Below are positions 46,121 through 56,430 of a stretch of DNA of 64,000 bases, piece after piece (position 1 is the stretch's first letter; every line of letters starts with the position of its first letter). The notes under the pieces are model-generated. The model was not told the origin of the DNA and ran no database searches. It saw only the letters and a program-made list of their open reading frames with translations. The translations under genes and the position numbers were made by a program. This DNA is from Sipunculus nudus (taxonomy: Eukaryota; Annelida; Sipuncula; Golfingiida; Sipunculidae). The DNA lies in NCBI GenBank assembly GCA_026874595.1, contig CM049310.1:39497558-39561557 (forward strand). The letters run 5' to 3'.

Positions 46121-48582
46121 CTAAAAACCTTCAAAAATCTTCTCTGAAATCAGCCATCCAAATGGTTCAATATTTCAAAGAAATGATTCCAGAGACAAGC
46201 TCTCTCAAGTTTGTTCAAATGGTTTTGGTTTGATGAATTTTGGCCAAGTTACAGGAATTTGAAATTAGTCATTTGGCAAGAAAGCATAATAACATAACAA
46301 ACTCAGAAACAATAGGAGCTAGGATCACCAATTTTTGCGCAATTGTTGGTCACATGAATCATATTTTAAATTGCAGTTTTTGTGGCGCCATCTACATCGA
46401 CGTGTTTTTTACGGTCAGAAACCTTGTATTTCAGCCACTTTCAGCTTAAAAATGTTTTATGATGAAACTGTCAAGCTGAATGGTTTACTTTTTCACAAGA
46501 ATATTCTAGGATAGGATTTCTTTTAATTGTATAAGAATAGGTTGGGTTCATTGATTTTGGTAGATTTACAGAAAGCTTGAGTTGGTCTTGAGGCCATAAG
46601 CAAGCTAATTTCAAATTGAGGACCCAATAGTATTCTTCTGCAAAAGCGTTGTTTCAATTAATGTAACATTGCATTATCTAAGGTGACCTTTGACCAGTTT
46701 ACTTAAATGATATTTGGCACCTTTAAAATGAAGGACCATCTTTTATTATTAAAACATTTTTTTTTTTAAATCATATGAATACATCAGCTTGAAAGAAAGC
46801 ATTTTATATGATATAGCATGATATATCAACCTGAAATTGGGCATATTTATGCATATCGGATAGCTTTGTCGTATACAAAACTGTTTGCACCACCTACAAT
46901 AATTTTTGCATTGTGTGACCCTGCTTATTTCTCAGAAGGGTGTTGATATATCAGTCTGAAATTGGGTATATGTATCCATCTCTGATAGCTTCGTCGTATA
47001 CAAGACTAGTGGTGCTACCTATAATAATTTCTTGCTGTGTGTACCCATGCCAGAATTCCAGCAGTGATGTTTGTGTAATTGGTTCTTGTTCAAAATGTTT
47101 AGTACTTGCATTGTTCATTTACATGTTACACATGTAATTGAAAAGTAATGGTCCAGCATTGAGGCATTATACCTGGTGTATATCCCATTGCACAGGGTGC
47201 ATTAGGCCTGTAGGCCTTGTTAAGAATTTTATCTCAATTTCATACAGGTATTCACAACCTTTTTTTTTCAAGCTACATCCAGAATATGCAGGGGCATATC
47301 AAATCTGTTCCACAGATCAAGTTTTTTCTTTTCATTTTAATTATTATAAATAATTCGTTAATTTATTGCATTTCTCTAATGTTCATGGTAAAGTTGTTGA
47401 TTTCGAACTCTCTTGTCACTGTTCAACAAAAGACTTTCATAAAAAACATAATTTTCTCCTGCGACTTCACCAGGTAGGAACAAAATTAATCCAGGAAATA
47501 TACAATACTGATATCATAAGCTATAGCTCCCCTTATCAGTATAACAAAATCAGTTGTAAAGCTTGTTCATGCCTTTATATCCAGAAACATTTTACAACCG
47601 ATTTATATTTTTCAAATTTAGAAGATTGTTAGTTCCTGATTTTTGGAAGGCAACATTTTTTTTAAAGTGTACAGTGTCAGCAGCTGTGGTTAGCACCAAT
47701 TTTTTAACCACCTGTATAATTGAAACGTATGTTTAATGTTTTTGTCCATTATTCAAAGTATTTGGTCCACGTTTTCCCCATATTAGCATCTTATATTACT
47801 ATCAAGAAGATTCAATATTGAATCTCCTTGTTACTATTGATTGTTACTTTTTTCTCATTTATCATCAAAAAGAAATGTTTTCATTCATATAATTATACTA
47901 GCAGATATATATACACGATTTTGCCACGAATAATGTTAAATGTGTAAGAAAAACCTTGTTTTTTTGTGCTTAATTATATCAGAAAAAGTCATTATAACCG
48001 TTGGATTTTCACGGAGTCAGCACAATAGGTTAGGCCAGTAAACTTATAGCTTAGGCGCAAGCTTTGAACTCTTGAGTGCTCTCGCCTTCGGTATTAAACA
48101 TTTCTTAAACAACAATATTATGAATCGTCTGGTACCTCATTCTAAACGTAACGTAATGCATGGAATGGAACAGCAGTCTGAATGGTGCATTCCAGTTTTG
48201 TTAAACGTATCCTTTTTCACAGTTTATTAGGCAGAACAAAAGACTGGTTTATATCTGTACCTGTATAATCATCTTTCCCGTAGAGAGCTCGTGTTAAAAT
48301 CTTCAGTCAAGCATGACCACTGCTTGCTTGCGTTTGGATAGTGTGAGGTTTAAAAACCCCATGTAGGGTCTAATGAAATTAATTAGTTATAATTAACCAC
48401 GTTATTATTGTTCAGCACAGAATCCTGAGATATCTTCCTTCAACTTGATCCTTAAGCTGCGTTTAGTGGGCGCGCGGTATGCGAAAAAGATTTTTTTTCG
48501 TTGGTAACACGAACGACAGACACAATCTACAGATATATATTATTTATTAATGCAAAAGAGAAAATGAAAAATATCACAGACA

Positions 48583-48588
48583 TTTATT
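48583..48588 (-). terminator. Polyadenylation signal candidate for copy A
   Basis: AATAAA on the minus strand, about 105 bp beyond the end of the homologous C-terminal tail of copy A. Confidence 0.35.
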
Positions 48589-48691
48589 GCCGTTGTTATG
48601 TTCAATATGCATGTGTCCAAGTATTGTAAAAATAAATATAAAAATATCACAGATAATAAACACCACGTTTCTGACATTCATACATTCACTA

Positions 48692-48880
48692 TTAACATAA
48701 GTCCCTTCTTCTCTGGCCCAAGTCAAGATCACTAATATCAACGCTTATCTCAGGAATACAGTCCTCCCAGGATCTGAGTGAGATAATTTCCTCCAAGGAC
48801 AACGCACTTTTACAGATGGCAGGGTTCTGTTGTGACGAACAGCAGTTTATCTGTGTGGTATTCTCATCTACCGGTAGATG
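48692..48880 (-). pseudogene. Out-of-frame C-terminal tail of copy A
   Basis: In the shifted frame it reads LPVDENTTQINCC, then ALSLEEIISLRSWEDC, IPEISVDISDLDLGQRRRDL and a stop. It is clearly homologous to the last 60 residues of copy B, so the frameshift is recent or the tail is still used some other way. Confidence 0.7.
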
Positions 48881-49244
48881 GCAGCCTCTGCTGCGCTTCT
48901 AGCGTTTCCATCTTCACAAGAAGAGCTGGTTGTGGCGCCCTCTGTCCTCGCTCCATTTCAAGAAGTCCAGGGAATTTACTGTAATCTATGTGATACTCTG
49001 ATCCGACCTCGATAAAGAGCGGCTGGTCTACTGGCACGGAGGGTTTTGTCGTCTGCTCTGTATGTGACGTAATTTTGAGTTTCACCATGAATCCATAGTG
49101 ACTGTAATAATGATGGTTCAAGCCGCCTGTAAAATCCACATGGTGATGTGAAGTGAAACAACGTGAGTCACCCTGAAGTAAATAATCCCTTGACAGAGAT
49201 GTCGTCTGCTGAAATGGATAAGTTGACATTAGTAGAGCTGCCAT
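48864..49244 (-). CDS. Uncharacterised intronless family, copy A (126 aa, frameshifted)
   Basis: ATG at 49242-49244 begins MAALLMSTYPFQQTTS. The middle carries the family core KITSHTEQTTKPSVPVDQP and SEYHIDYSKFPGLLE. No signal peptide, membrane segment or known domain is visible. Compared with copy B, about 11 bp are missing near 48,890. The frame therefore ends early in RLPSTGR, while the conserved C-terminal segment remains readable in another frame (48,692 to about 48,880). The product, if made, lacks the acidic SLEEIISLRSWEDC tail. It has a TATA box 155 bp upstream. Function is unknown; this is either a truncated gene or a young pseudogene. Confidence 0.55.
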   Translation of the reverse strand: MAALLMSTYPFQQTTSLSRDYLLQGDSRCFTSHHHVDFTGGLNHHYYSHYGFMVKLKITSHTEQTTKPSVPVDQPLFIEVGSEYHIDYSKFPGLLEMERGQRAPQPALLVKMETLEAQQRLPSTGR

Positions 49245-49392
49245 AGGATCACCTTTACCACTCGATCCTTCAGTGAAGTGAGTGTGAAACGTAGTTTCGA
49301 CGCCTATTGGTAGTTATTTCCACTCTGCAGAATTATCGATGTGAATGCCTCGAGGTTCTGAGATCATCTGATAAGGAATGACTGGGGATTAT

Positions 49393-49400
49393 CCTTATAT
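49393..49400 (-). promoter_or_regulatory. TATA box of copy A
   Basis: ATATAAGG on the minus strand, 155 bp upstream of the ATG. The same motif sits at the same distance in copy B, and a degenerate form in copy C. It is followed by GATAATCC, which contains a TAATCC (OTX/Pitx-like) word. Confidence 0.55.
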
Positions 49401-49456
49401 GATGTCTGCCGTCTTGTGAAGTGCTCAGAGTTTGTCACATCAAGTCACTGAGGATG

Positions 49457-49627
49457 CGTTGTTTCAAAGGACACTGGACAAACAACAGAGTGTGCTGATA
49501 ACTCATTAACTGCTCCTAAAAGAACAAAGAGAGCGGGTGTTCACGTCGCCATCCTTGCGTGACCATGGTTTGTCCAGTGTTAGAACTGGGGGTTTCTTCA
49601 AGTACCAAACAATATTTGATGTTAATT
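49457..49627 (-). promoter_or_regulatory. Conserved upstream element, instance 1 (copy A)
   Basis: The shared block includes (as read on the plus strand) TTGTTTCAAAGGACACTGG, AGAACAAAGAGAGCGGGTGT, GCGTGACCATGG and AATATTTGATGTTAATT. The same block occurs at six other places in 50-61 kb, placed about 210-380 bp upstream of each gene copy. Confidence 0.6.
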
Positions 49628-50263
49628 TATTGCGTACCGATGAACTGGTGGCTTGAGAGAACTGAACCGTGACCGGAAAACTCTCAAATAATATTCAATA
49701 ATGCTTACAAACAATACCTTGATCTGTATATACTTCAAAGAGGCATGTGTTAGGATCAGCTCTTAAATTCATTCAGTGTTTAAGTTCACAGTAGTTTTAT
49801 CATATCGACCCTGATTTTGTTATTTGGTTCTATGCTGTTGAACTTAAATTTTAAATGTTTTATCATAAATGTGTGTCAGGAGCGTTAGGACAGTATTAAA
49901 TTTCTTGTTAAATACTAGATACCTTTATATGCATATATCCCAGTGATAAACGCATAGGTGTGTGTGTGTGTGTGTGTGTAAGGATGATTTTTCCCCATAT
50001 TTATGAAAAAGCAAATATTTCAGCATTGTGTAAACTGAAAAATGTAAAACCTAACCTTCCGTGAGAAATGTCCATCTCTGATCCAAATCTGTTCCTCAAT
50101 TAAAGTTGACTGCAAAATACATTCTGGCAATTTTTTTCATGATTGAATTATGAAAATATAAAAATCCCTACCTCTTATCATTTTTTCCAAATAAAATATG
50201 TTTATCATTTATCTAAATATGAGAATTACACCACAGCGACTGCTTTCTCTCTTTTGTAGTATC

Positions 50264-50381
50264 CTGATAACTCATTAACTAATCCCAAAAGAGCAAAGAG
50301 AGCGGGGACTCTAATCAGGCGTGACCATGGGTTGTCCAGTGTGAGAACTGGGGGAACCAAACAATGTTTGATGTTAATTAT
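50264..50381 (-). promoter_or_regulatory. Conserved upstream element, orphan instance 2
   Basis: It carries GATAACTCATTAACT, AGAGCAAAGAGAGCGGGGAC, AGGCGTGACCATGG and ATGTTTGATGTTAATTA. No family reading frame lies within several hundred bases downstream on the minus strand. Confidence 0.55.
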
Positions 50382-50858
50382 TATCATAACCAAAGGAGTT
50401 ATGGTTTGGCAGAATTGAAGCGTGACCGAGAAGCTGTCTGCCTTTACTTTATGTTGTTTACAAACTACCTTTCGTCTCAGTTTACTTCAAAGATTAATAA
50501 ACTAATAAACTTAGGGATCACTACAGAAGGACTGATTCGGTGTTTACAATTACACGTACATTCCTGAGGAAAGCATTGAGTTAAATTCATCAAATTTTCA
50601 AAATCAGATTTTATTCATGTATTCAATGCAGAACTTTTTATTTAACTTTGAGAACTTGTTATATTTTGCAAAAAGACAATAAGTAATGATATTATTTAGT
50701 CAAATAATAATGCAATATTAATTTTATTAGACAAGTGGGTTTTAATCTTATGTCAAATCATAATCATAATACAAAAAAAATTATTAAGAGACTGAAATTC
50801 TCTTCATAATCTAACAATTTATATTAATTTGGTTCAATGTAATGAGATTATGATTATG

Positions 50859-50890
50859 CTCTCTCTCTCTCTCTCTCTCTTTATCTCTCT

Positions 50891-50937
<47 letters not shown>
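50859..50937. repeat. (CT)n microsatellite with TTATCTCTC interruptions
   Basis: About 79 bp of CT repeats. Confidence 0.95.
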
Positions 50938-50941
<4 letters not shown>

Positions 50942-51606
50942 GTTATAGTAACTGAACTCAAGCGGCACTGGACAATAACACAAAATTTTGATGCTTATAA
51001 TTTTTCTATTTTTTGACGTTTTGAATATTAAAAAAAAATTATTGGTACCCTGCATATACGCAGATATTATCTTTATGATTATAAGGTTGATATGGTTGCC
51101 AGTTCTACCTGGTGGTCGTTGGGACTTTCCCTTTGGGAAGCAATAATAATTTAGTATTGCGTATGTCTTTGCAGTGTTTTAGCTGAGTTCATAGTGTGCC
51201 TTATTGTATACGGCTCAAGAAAATTAAAGCACTAAGTTACCGCCAGAAATAGAGTTTTATTTATGATAATTATGAATTAGGCCACGTCAGTGTTACCGTT
51301 GGTCCGCTGAGGAACACACCAGGTGGCGCTCTTTGGTGGGGAATCCACCTAAGTTTCGAAGAGTGTGCATGCATATCTCTAAATAAAATGCACCCGTAAT
51401 GGGAAGTTTAAATACATGTGAACCAGAATGATAATTTGAATAAGCAAGAACATTAATTTTTAAAAATATGTATATTCTATACATGTGCATATTCTTAAAC
51501 AGGCGTTATTTCTATGACATGGGTACTATAATGAGTAGGTCTGCTCGGGTCGGGTATATTCATAAAGTTATACACTCTGGTAGTGACATGGATGACGAGG
51601 TTCATT

Positions 51607-51629
51607 GGGGGGGGGGGGGGGGGGGGGGG
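51607..51629. repeat. Poly-G tract
   Basis: About 23 consecutive G. Confidence 0.9.
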
Positions 51630-52053
51630 ACCCAGAGAATCATTTTCAGAAACCACTGTCCCCAACCCCTCCCAGAAAATTATAAATGTCTTCACTCCAA
51701 CCATATTAAATGGAATACATATTTTGCTTAAATAGAGGATTTTTTTATACATTAAACACTTTCTTTTTCATTATTTTTTTATTTGATTTAAACCATAAAT
51801 ATTCACCCCCGTTATCACGTATTCGTTTAACAACGTCATAGGCTAACATTTGTGATTATAAACTGAAAAAATAGGCAATAATTTTAGATTTTCCAATATG
51901 AAATGCAAAATTAAATGTTTATTGAGAAGAAGACGAATTAATTATAAACTAGACGTGGAAATTATTTTGAAATCATAAAAATGTTTTTTAGATATTTAAT
52001 ACTTTAAAGAAATCACTAAAATGTGAGGGGTGCCAATATTATATATAGGCTTA

Positions 52054-52056
<3 letters not shown>

Positions 52057-52101
<45 letters not shown>
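52057..52101. repeat. (AT)n microsatellite
   Basis: About 22 AT units. Confidence 0.95.
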
Positions 52102-52104
<3 letters not shown>

Positions 52105-52310
52105 AAATGTTCCCTGTATTGTGTGATATATCCACGCTCCGGTCACCGGATGAGGAAATGTTCATCCCAGGTGGCGCCCTTTCGTGGGTGTTCTCATCAC
52201 GTGCGCAATTTACAATTTTTTTTTCACTCCAACCATATTATATGAAATACATATTTCGCTTAGACAAAGCAAAGGAAGCTTCTGTCATCCCACCAGTCCA
52301 TCGACAAGTG

Positions 52311-52458
52311 ATTAATTAACATCAAACATTGTTTGGTACTTCCAAGAAACCCTAAGACCAGACAAAGGATCAACCATGGTCACGCCTGAAAGGCGACGAC
52401 AATACTCGCTCTCTTTGTTCTTTATGGAGCAGTTAAAGTGCTATCAACACCCTTGTTG
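52311..52458 (+). promoter_or_regulatory. Conserved upstream element, orphan instance 3
   Basis: In plus orientation: TTAACATCAAACATTGTTTG, ACCATGGTCACGCCTGAA, GGCGACGACAATACTCGCTC and TCTTTGTTCTTT. No family coding frame follows. Confidence 0.55.
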
Positions 52459-52594
52459 TATGAAGAAAATATCTAAAAATGGTGCTTCAGTACTTTACTA
52501 TAACAATTAGAAATAAAAAAGCTGCATTGTTAACACAGTTCCAGCAGAGCAAAGGGTATATTACTAGCACTGAAAGGAGGTTATCTGGAGGGTA

Positions 52595-53235
52595 TTTCTA
52601 TGATATGGGCGATATAATCAGTAGTTCTGGTCTGGGCGGGCATATTCATAAAGTTAAAAATTCTGATAGTGACATGCATGGCGAGGATCATTGTATACGA
52701 CCACAGATTTTGTTTGGGACAAACCACAGAAAAAAATGGACGGAGATCCCAGTCCCCCAAACCCTACCAGAAAATTATAAATGTCCTCACTCCAACCATA
52801 TTAAATGGAATACGTATTTTGCTCAGACAAAGGAAATGTTTATACATTTTTACACTTTCTTTTTCATTATTTGAAACCATTTATATTCACCCCCTTTTCA
52901 GACATTCGTTTATCAACGTCTCAGGCAAACATATTTGATTATAAACTGAAGAAAGGCAATTATAAATTTTTCAATACGAAATGCAAAATTGAATGTTTAT
53001 TGAGGAGAACATAAATTAATTATACACTAAACATGTAATTATTTTGAAATCATAAAAGATATTTTTAGATATAAAATGTTACCCAAAAAAAATAAATTAA
53101 ATGTGTGGGGGCGCCATTATCTTAGGTGTGGTGATGTTAAAGTACCCTACAGCGTGAAATATATCCGCGCTCCCGTTACCGGATGAGGAAAGGTTCACCT
53201 CCAGGTGGCATTCTATCGTTGGGTCCATGTAACGG
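52595..53235. repeat. Diverged duplicated segment, copy 2
   Basis: Partner of 51,500-52,245, about 1.07 kb apart, with one orphan upstream element between them. Confidence 0.65.
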
Positions 53236-53708
53236 GCGCAACATGTAACAAAAATATATGGGCCTGTAAACAAGTATGACTACATGAGAAGCATTGAATC
53301 TGCTTGGAAACTGCTTTGCTACTCAGTAGGCTCGATCAATGTAGAACAATGCAAGATGTTGTAAAATTATACACACACGAATAGAGTCCACGGACTATCC
53401 ATAGAATGTGGTTTTGCCTTACAAAATGTGGGGGTTAAGGTGGATAATTACGAAAATACAAGGAATGGTGCCAGAAGAGGCAGAAAATGAGGAAAGAAAA
53501 AAGATAAACTAAGGACCATCTAAAAAATATATGTATTGTAAACTTTACTAGTAAATTTAAAAATATTATCCAGGTGAGATCACCGTTTTTTCAATTACTT
53601 TTATTGAGCGAAACTTAGAATTATGCTCTTTTGAATTTCGGAGTGAGCTAGGTCGATTGGATTGATAATATTAAATTTGCTTGGATATTTCCATAACCCA
53701 AATCATTC

Positions 53709-53712
<4 letters not shown>

Positions 53713-53774
<62 letters not shown>
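53713..53774. repeat. (CT)n(CA)n microsatellite
   Basis: About 47 bp of CT followed by 15 bp of CA, downstream of copy B's 3' end. Confidence 0.95.
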
Positions 53775-53850
53775 GAGGTTTACACATACATACCAATAGC
53801 TTCAAATCCATCATGCAAAGAGAGACAAAGTCATACAAATACAATTTGTA

Positions 53851-53856
53851 TTTATT
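53851..53856 (-). terminator. Polyadenylation signal candidate for copy B
   Basis: AATAAA on the minus strand, about 140 bp past the stop codon of copy B. Confidence 0.4.
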
Positions 53857-53993
53857 ATGGCACATCGAGATTTTCATAACATATATTATGTGGTGTATAT
53901 GACAGATATATACAAACATAAAGAATTAACAGATATATATCACAGACAGTATCACAGTGGCACATTCCTTGCTTTTATATTATCAACAGCGAT

Positions 53994-54575
53994 TTACAAA
54001 TCCCTCCGGTTCTGTCCCAGGTCCAGGTCACAGATCAAGTCCACACTGATATCAGGCAAACAGTCCTCCCAGGACCTGAGAGAGATAATTTCTTCCAAGG
54101 ACAACGAACTCTCATGGCCATTCTCATTCTCACTGACCGCAGGATTCAGACGCGACAAACAGCAAGTTGACGGTGTGATGTCACCATCTACCGGTAGAGG
54201 GCGGCCTCTGTCTGTCGTCCACTGCGCCTCTGCCGTTGTCATCTTCACAAGTAGGGCTGGTTGTGGCGCCCTCTCTCCTCGCTCCTCCTCAAGAAGTCCA
54301 GGGAATTTACTGTAATCTATGTGATACTCTGATCCGACCTGGATAGAGAGCGGCTGGTCTACCGGCACGGAGGGTTCTGTCGTCTGCTCTGTATGTGACG
54401 TCATCTTGAGGTTCACCGTGGGTTCGTATTGGCTGTAACAGTAGTGGTCCATGCCGCCTCCGTAATCTTCATAACTGTATGAGTTGTAACAATGCGAGTC
54501 ACCTTGAGGAAAGTAATCCCTAGAGAAAGACGTCATCTGCTGTAATGAATAGCATGACATGAGTACGGCTGCCAT
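53994..54575 (-). CDS. Uncharacterised intronless family, copy B (193 aa, intact)
   Basis: The start is ATG at 54573-54575 (MAAVLMSCYSLQQMTSFS), chosen because copies A and C begin the same way. In order: an N-terminal part rich in Tyr, Ser and Gln; the core KMTSHTEQTTEPSVPVDQP; the 14-residue SEYHIDYSKFPGLL; a charged segment EEERGERAPQPALLVKM; and an acidic/hydrophobic tail SLEEIISLRSWEDC ... DLICDLDLGQNRRDL. There is no signal peptide or transmembrane helix, so it is probably intracellular. The acidic amphipathic tail would fit a protein-interaction or activation segment, but that is a guess. It is a single exon with a TATA box 155 bp upstream. It is the only clearly intact member here and matches no family I recognise. 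Confidence 0.7.
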   Translation of the reverse strand: MAAVLMSCYSLQQMTSFSRDYFPQGDSHCYNSYSYEDYGGGMDHYCYSQYEPTVNLKMTSHTEQTTEPSVPVDQPLSIQVGSEYHIDYSKFPGLLEEERGERAPQPALLVKMTTAEAQWTTDRGRPLPVDGDITPSTCCLSRLNPAVSENENGHESSLSLEEIISLRSWEDCLPDISVDLICDLDLGQNRRDL

Positions 54576-54722
54576 ATTTTCGCATTTAACTCTCAATATT
54601 CCAATTAAATGACTGTACAGTGTAGTTCTGTTGGTAGTTGCCAGTTATATCCACTCTGCGGATTTTCGACGCTTATGTATCGAGGCTCTGAGATCATCTG
54701 TTGAGGATTCAATGGGCAGTAT

Positions 54723-54730
54723 CCTTATAT
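54723..54730 (-). promoter_or_regulatory. TATA box of copy B
   Basis: CATATAAGGATA on the minus strand, 155 bp upstream of the copy B ATG and at the same spacing as in copy A. Confidence 0.55.
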
Positions 54731-54786
54731 GTTGGCTGCCGTCTTGTGAAGTGCTCAGAGTTTGTCATATACAGCCCCTGATGACG

Positions 54787-54950
54787 CATTGTTTCAAAGG
54801 ACACTGGTCAAACAACCGAGCGTGTTGATAACTCATTAAAAGAACGAAGAGAGCGGGTGTTGTCGTCGTCATTCAGGCGTGACCATGGTTTTTCTGCTGC
54901 GAGGACCGGGTGTTTCTTTAGAAAACCAAACAATATTTGATGTTAATTAA
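54787..54950 (-). promoter_or_regulatory. Conserved upstream element, instance 4 (copy B)
   Basis: The same block order as in copy A: TTGTTTCAAAGGACACTGG, GTGTTGATAACTCATTAAA, GAGAGCGGGTGTTGTCG, GGCGTGACCATGG and AATATTTGATGTTAATTA. Confidence 0.6.
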
Positions 54951-55469
54951 TATGACAACTTAGGGACATAATTATAGTAAGACTAAGCTGAAGCGTGACC
55001 AGGTGTGGTATCTTCACGTTATGTTGTTAACAAACTATCCTTCATCTTAAAGGATTTCAAAGAGTAAAGTGATCTAAAAAGTTATTACAACATAATGGCT
55101 AATTCAATTTTAATGATCAGAATAATAAATTTATAATAGATGGAATAAGTTTATTGATTAATAGTACATAATTCATAATTACAACATAGTGTAATAATTA
55201 CTGAAAACTAGCAATAAACTCGTAATGCTATGAAATCTATACTGCTGACCAACACAAAAAGTCAACAGGCTTATTTCCTCTGCATTCACACAGTCTCAAG
55301 ATGATTAACACTAGTGTCATAAAATTACTTCACAATTATGAGGAAATTTAGCACTGAGTGACATAATTAAAAATACTCTTACCCCTAAATTATCACTATT
55401 TCATTCTCTGCAGGACAATCTACAAGTAGAATAAACATTTTACTATTGTAATAATAATAATAATAACAT

Positions 55470-55724
55470 TTATAAACATCTACTTACAACTTTTCGATAA
55501 GCAGTCCACTTTCGCATGTATACATGCGACTTTGTAACTGTACGCCCCCTCTTGAGTGGATTATGGTGTTCTCCATCATATTGTAAGGACAAATTTTCCT
55601 GAACTCTGGATGACGGTTCGTTCAATGGATCAGGGATTATAAATTGAGGACGTCCAGGTGCCTGAATACAAACATAATACTGTGGTTCCTGAAACATTAT
55701 AGTTCTCTGAATATTCATTGACAT
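55470..55724 (-). CDS. Possible small ORF or exon in the divergent spacer (84 aa), unit 1
   Basis: ATG at 55722-55724 begins MSMNIQRTIMFQEPQYYV. The frame is not low-complexity, with APGRPQFIIPDPLNEPSS and a basic end HVYMRKWTAYRK. It is followed immediately by a strong donor-like GTAAGTAG. A matching acceptor (CTACTTGTAG) lies about 60 bp on but leads quickly to a stop. No homology is recognised. It is duplicated unchanged at 58,901-59,155, which is uninformative because the whole segment is. Confidence 0.22.
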   Translation of the reverse strand: MSMNIQRTIMFQEPQYYVCIQAPGRPQFIIPDPLNEPSSRVQENLSLQYDGEHHNPLKRGRTVTKSHVYMRKWTAYRKVVSRCL

Positions 55725-55815
55725 TTTTATTTTGTATAATTATTGCTGTTCATTTTTAGTATATATTTTATTAAGTCCAGTTTGTTCAGCCCGTGTTGAT
55801 CTTATATCATATTGG

Positions 55816-56430
55816 GAGGCAGTTAGGGAGCGAGAAGGTAAATAAGTGAGGGAGCTAAGTGCGAATGAGTGAGGATACGAGAAAGAGAGGGAGGGAATGA
55901 GAGAAGGAAGGGGAGAGCGTGAAGTTTGGGAAGTTTGGGACCATGAGGGTAAATTAGGAAGAGCAGATAAAGAGTGGAGCGAATGAATGAGAATGAGAGA
56001 AGAGACAGAGTGAGGCAGAGTGTTAGAAAAAGATGGGGGGGGGGGGGACTGAAGGGACGGATAAAGAGTGAGTTAAAAGGAAGGACGAGGGTAAGAGTGG
56101 AGGATTGAGTGAGAGATGGAGGGAGAAATTAAACGTGAAGAAAGGTGAGGGAGTGAAGGATGGAGTGAGCGAATGAGTAGGGGAGATGGTGAGAGTGACG
56201 GAATGAGAATATTGATTGAGGGAGAGACTGAAGATAAGTTAAGGGGGAAACGAGTGATGAGGGAGAGGGGGGGGGGAGGGAGCGAATGGAGGGGAGAGGG
56301 AGGACGCGAAATGGACAGAAAGAGAGGATGAGGGAGCGATTGAGGGAGGGATCGAATGAAGGAGGAGTGATGGAAGAAGCGAAAGAAAAGGAGTGAATAA
56401 AGAAGTCCGAAGGAAGAATGAATGAGTAGC
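55816..56430. repeat. Purine-rich degenerate GA repeat, unit 1
   Basis: About 600 bp of plus-strand GAGGGA/GAATGA/GAGAGG words, with few pyrimidines apart from T in TGA. The minus-strand frame here translates to Ser/Pro-rich by-product (56,129-56,599). Confidence 0.85.

Larger units (their letters stand above)
42177..48540. other. Repeat-rich intergenic region between LACTB2 and the gene-family cluster
   Basis: It holds a dispersed repeat copy (42,583-42,892), a poly-C run (43,629-43,659), a decayed hAT-like gene (about 43,450-44,880), a 145-bp tandem repeat (45,030-45,470) and GGCGCCACC-bearing repeats (45,762-47,050). From 47,050 to 48,540 I see nothing recognisable; frames there are short and featureless. 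Confidence 0.6.
51500..52245. repeat. Diverged duplicated segment, copy 1
   Basis: It shares with 52,595-53,235 the words TATTCATAAAGTTA, AAATTATAAATGTC, CACTCCAACCATATTAAATGG and CCGGATGAGGAAA...AGGTGGC in the same order. Confidence 0.65.
49628..53850. other. Region between copies A and B
   Basis: It contains two orphan upstream elements (50,264-50,381 and 52,311-52,458), (CT)n (50,859-50,937), a poly-G run (51,607-51,629), an (AT)n run (52,057-52,101) and a diverged duplicated pair (51,500-52,245 and 52,595-53,235). No family coding body was found next to the orphan elements. Confidence 0.6.
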
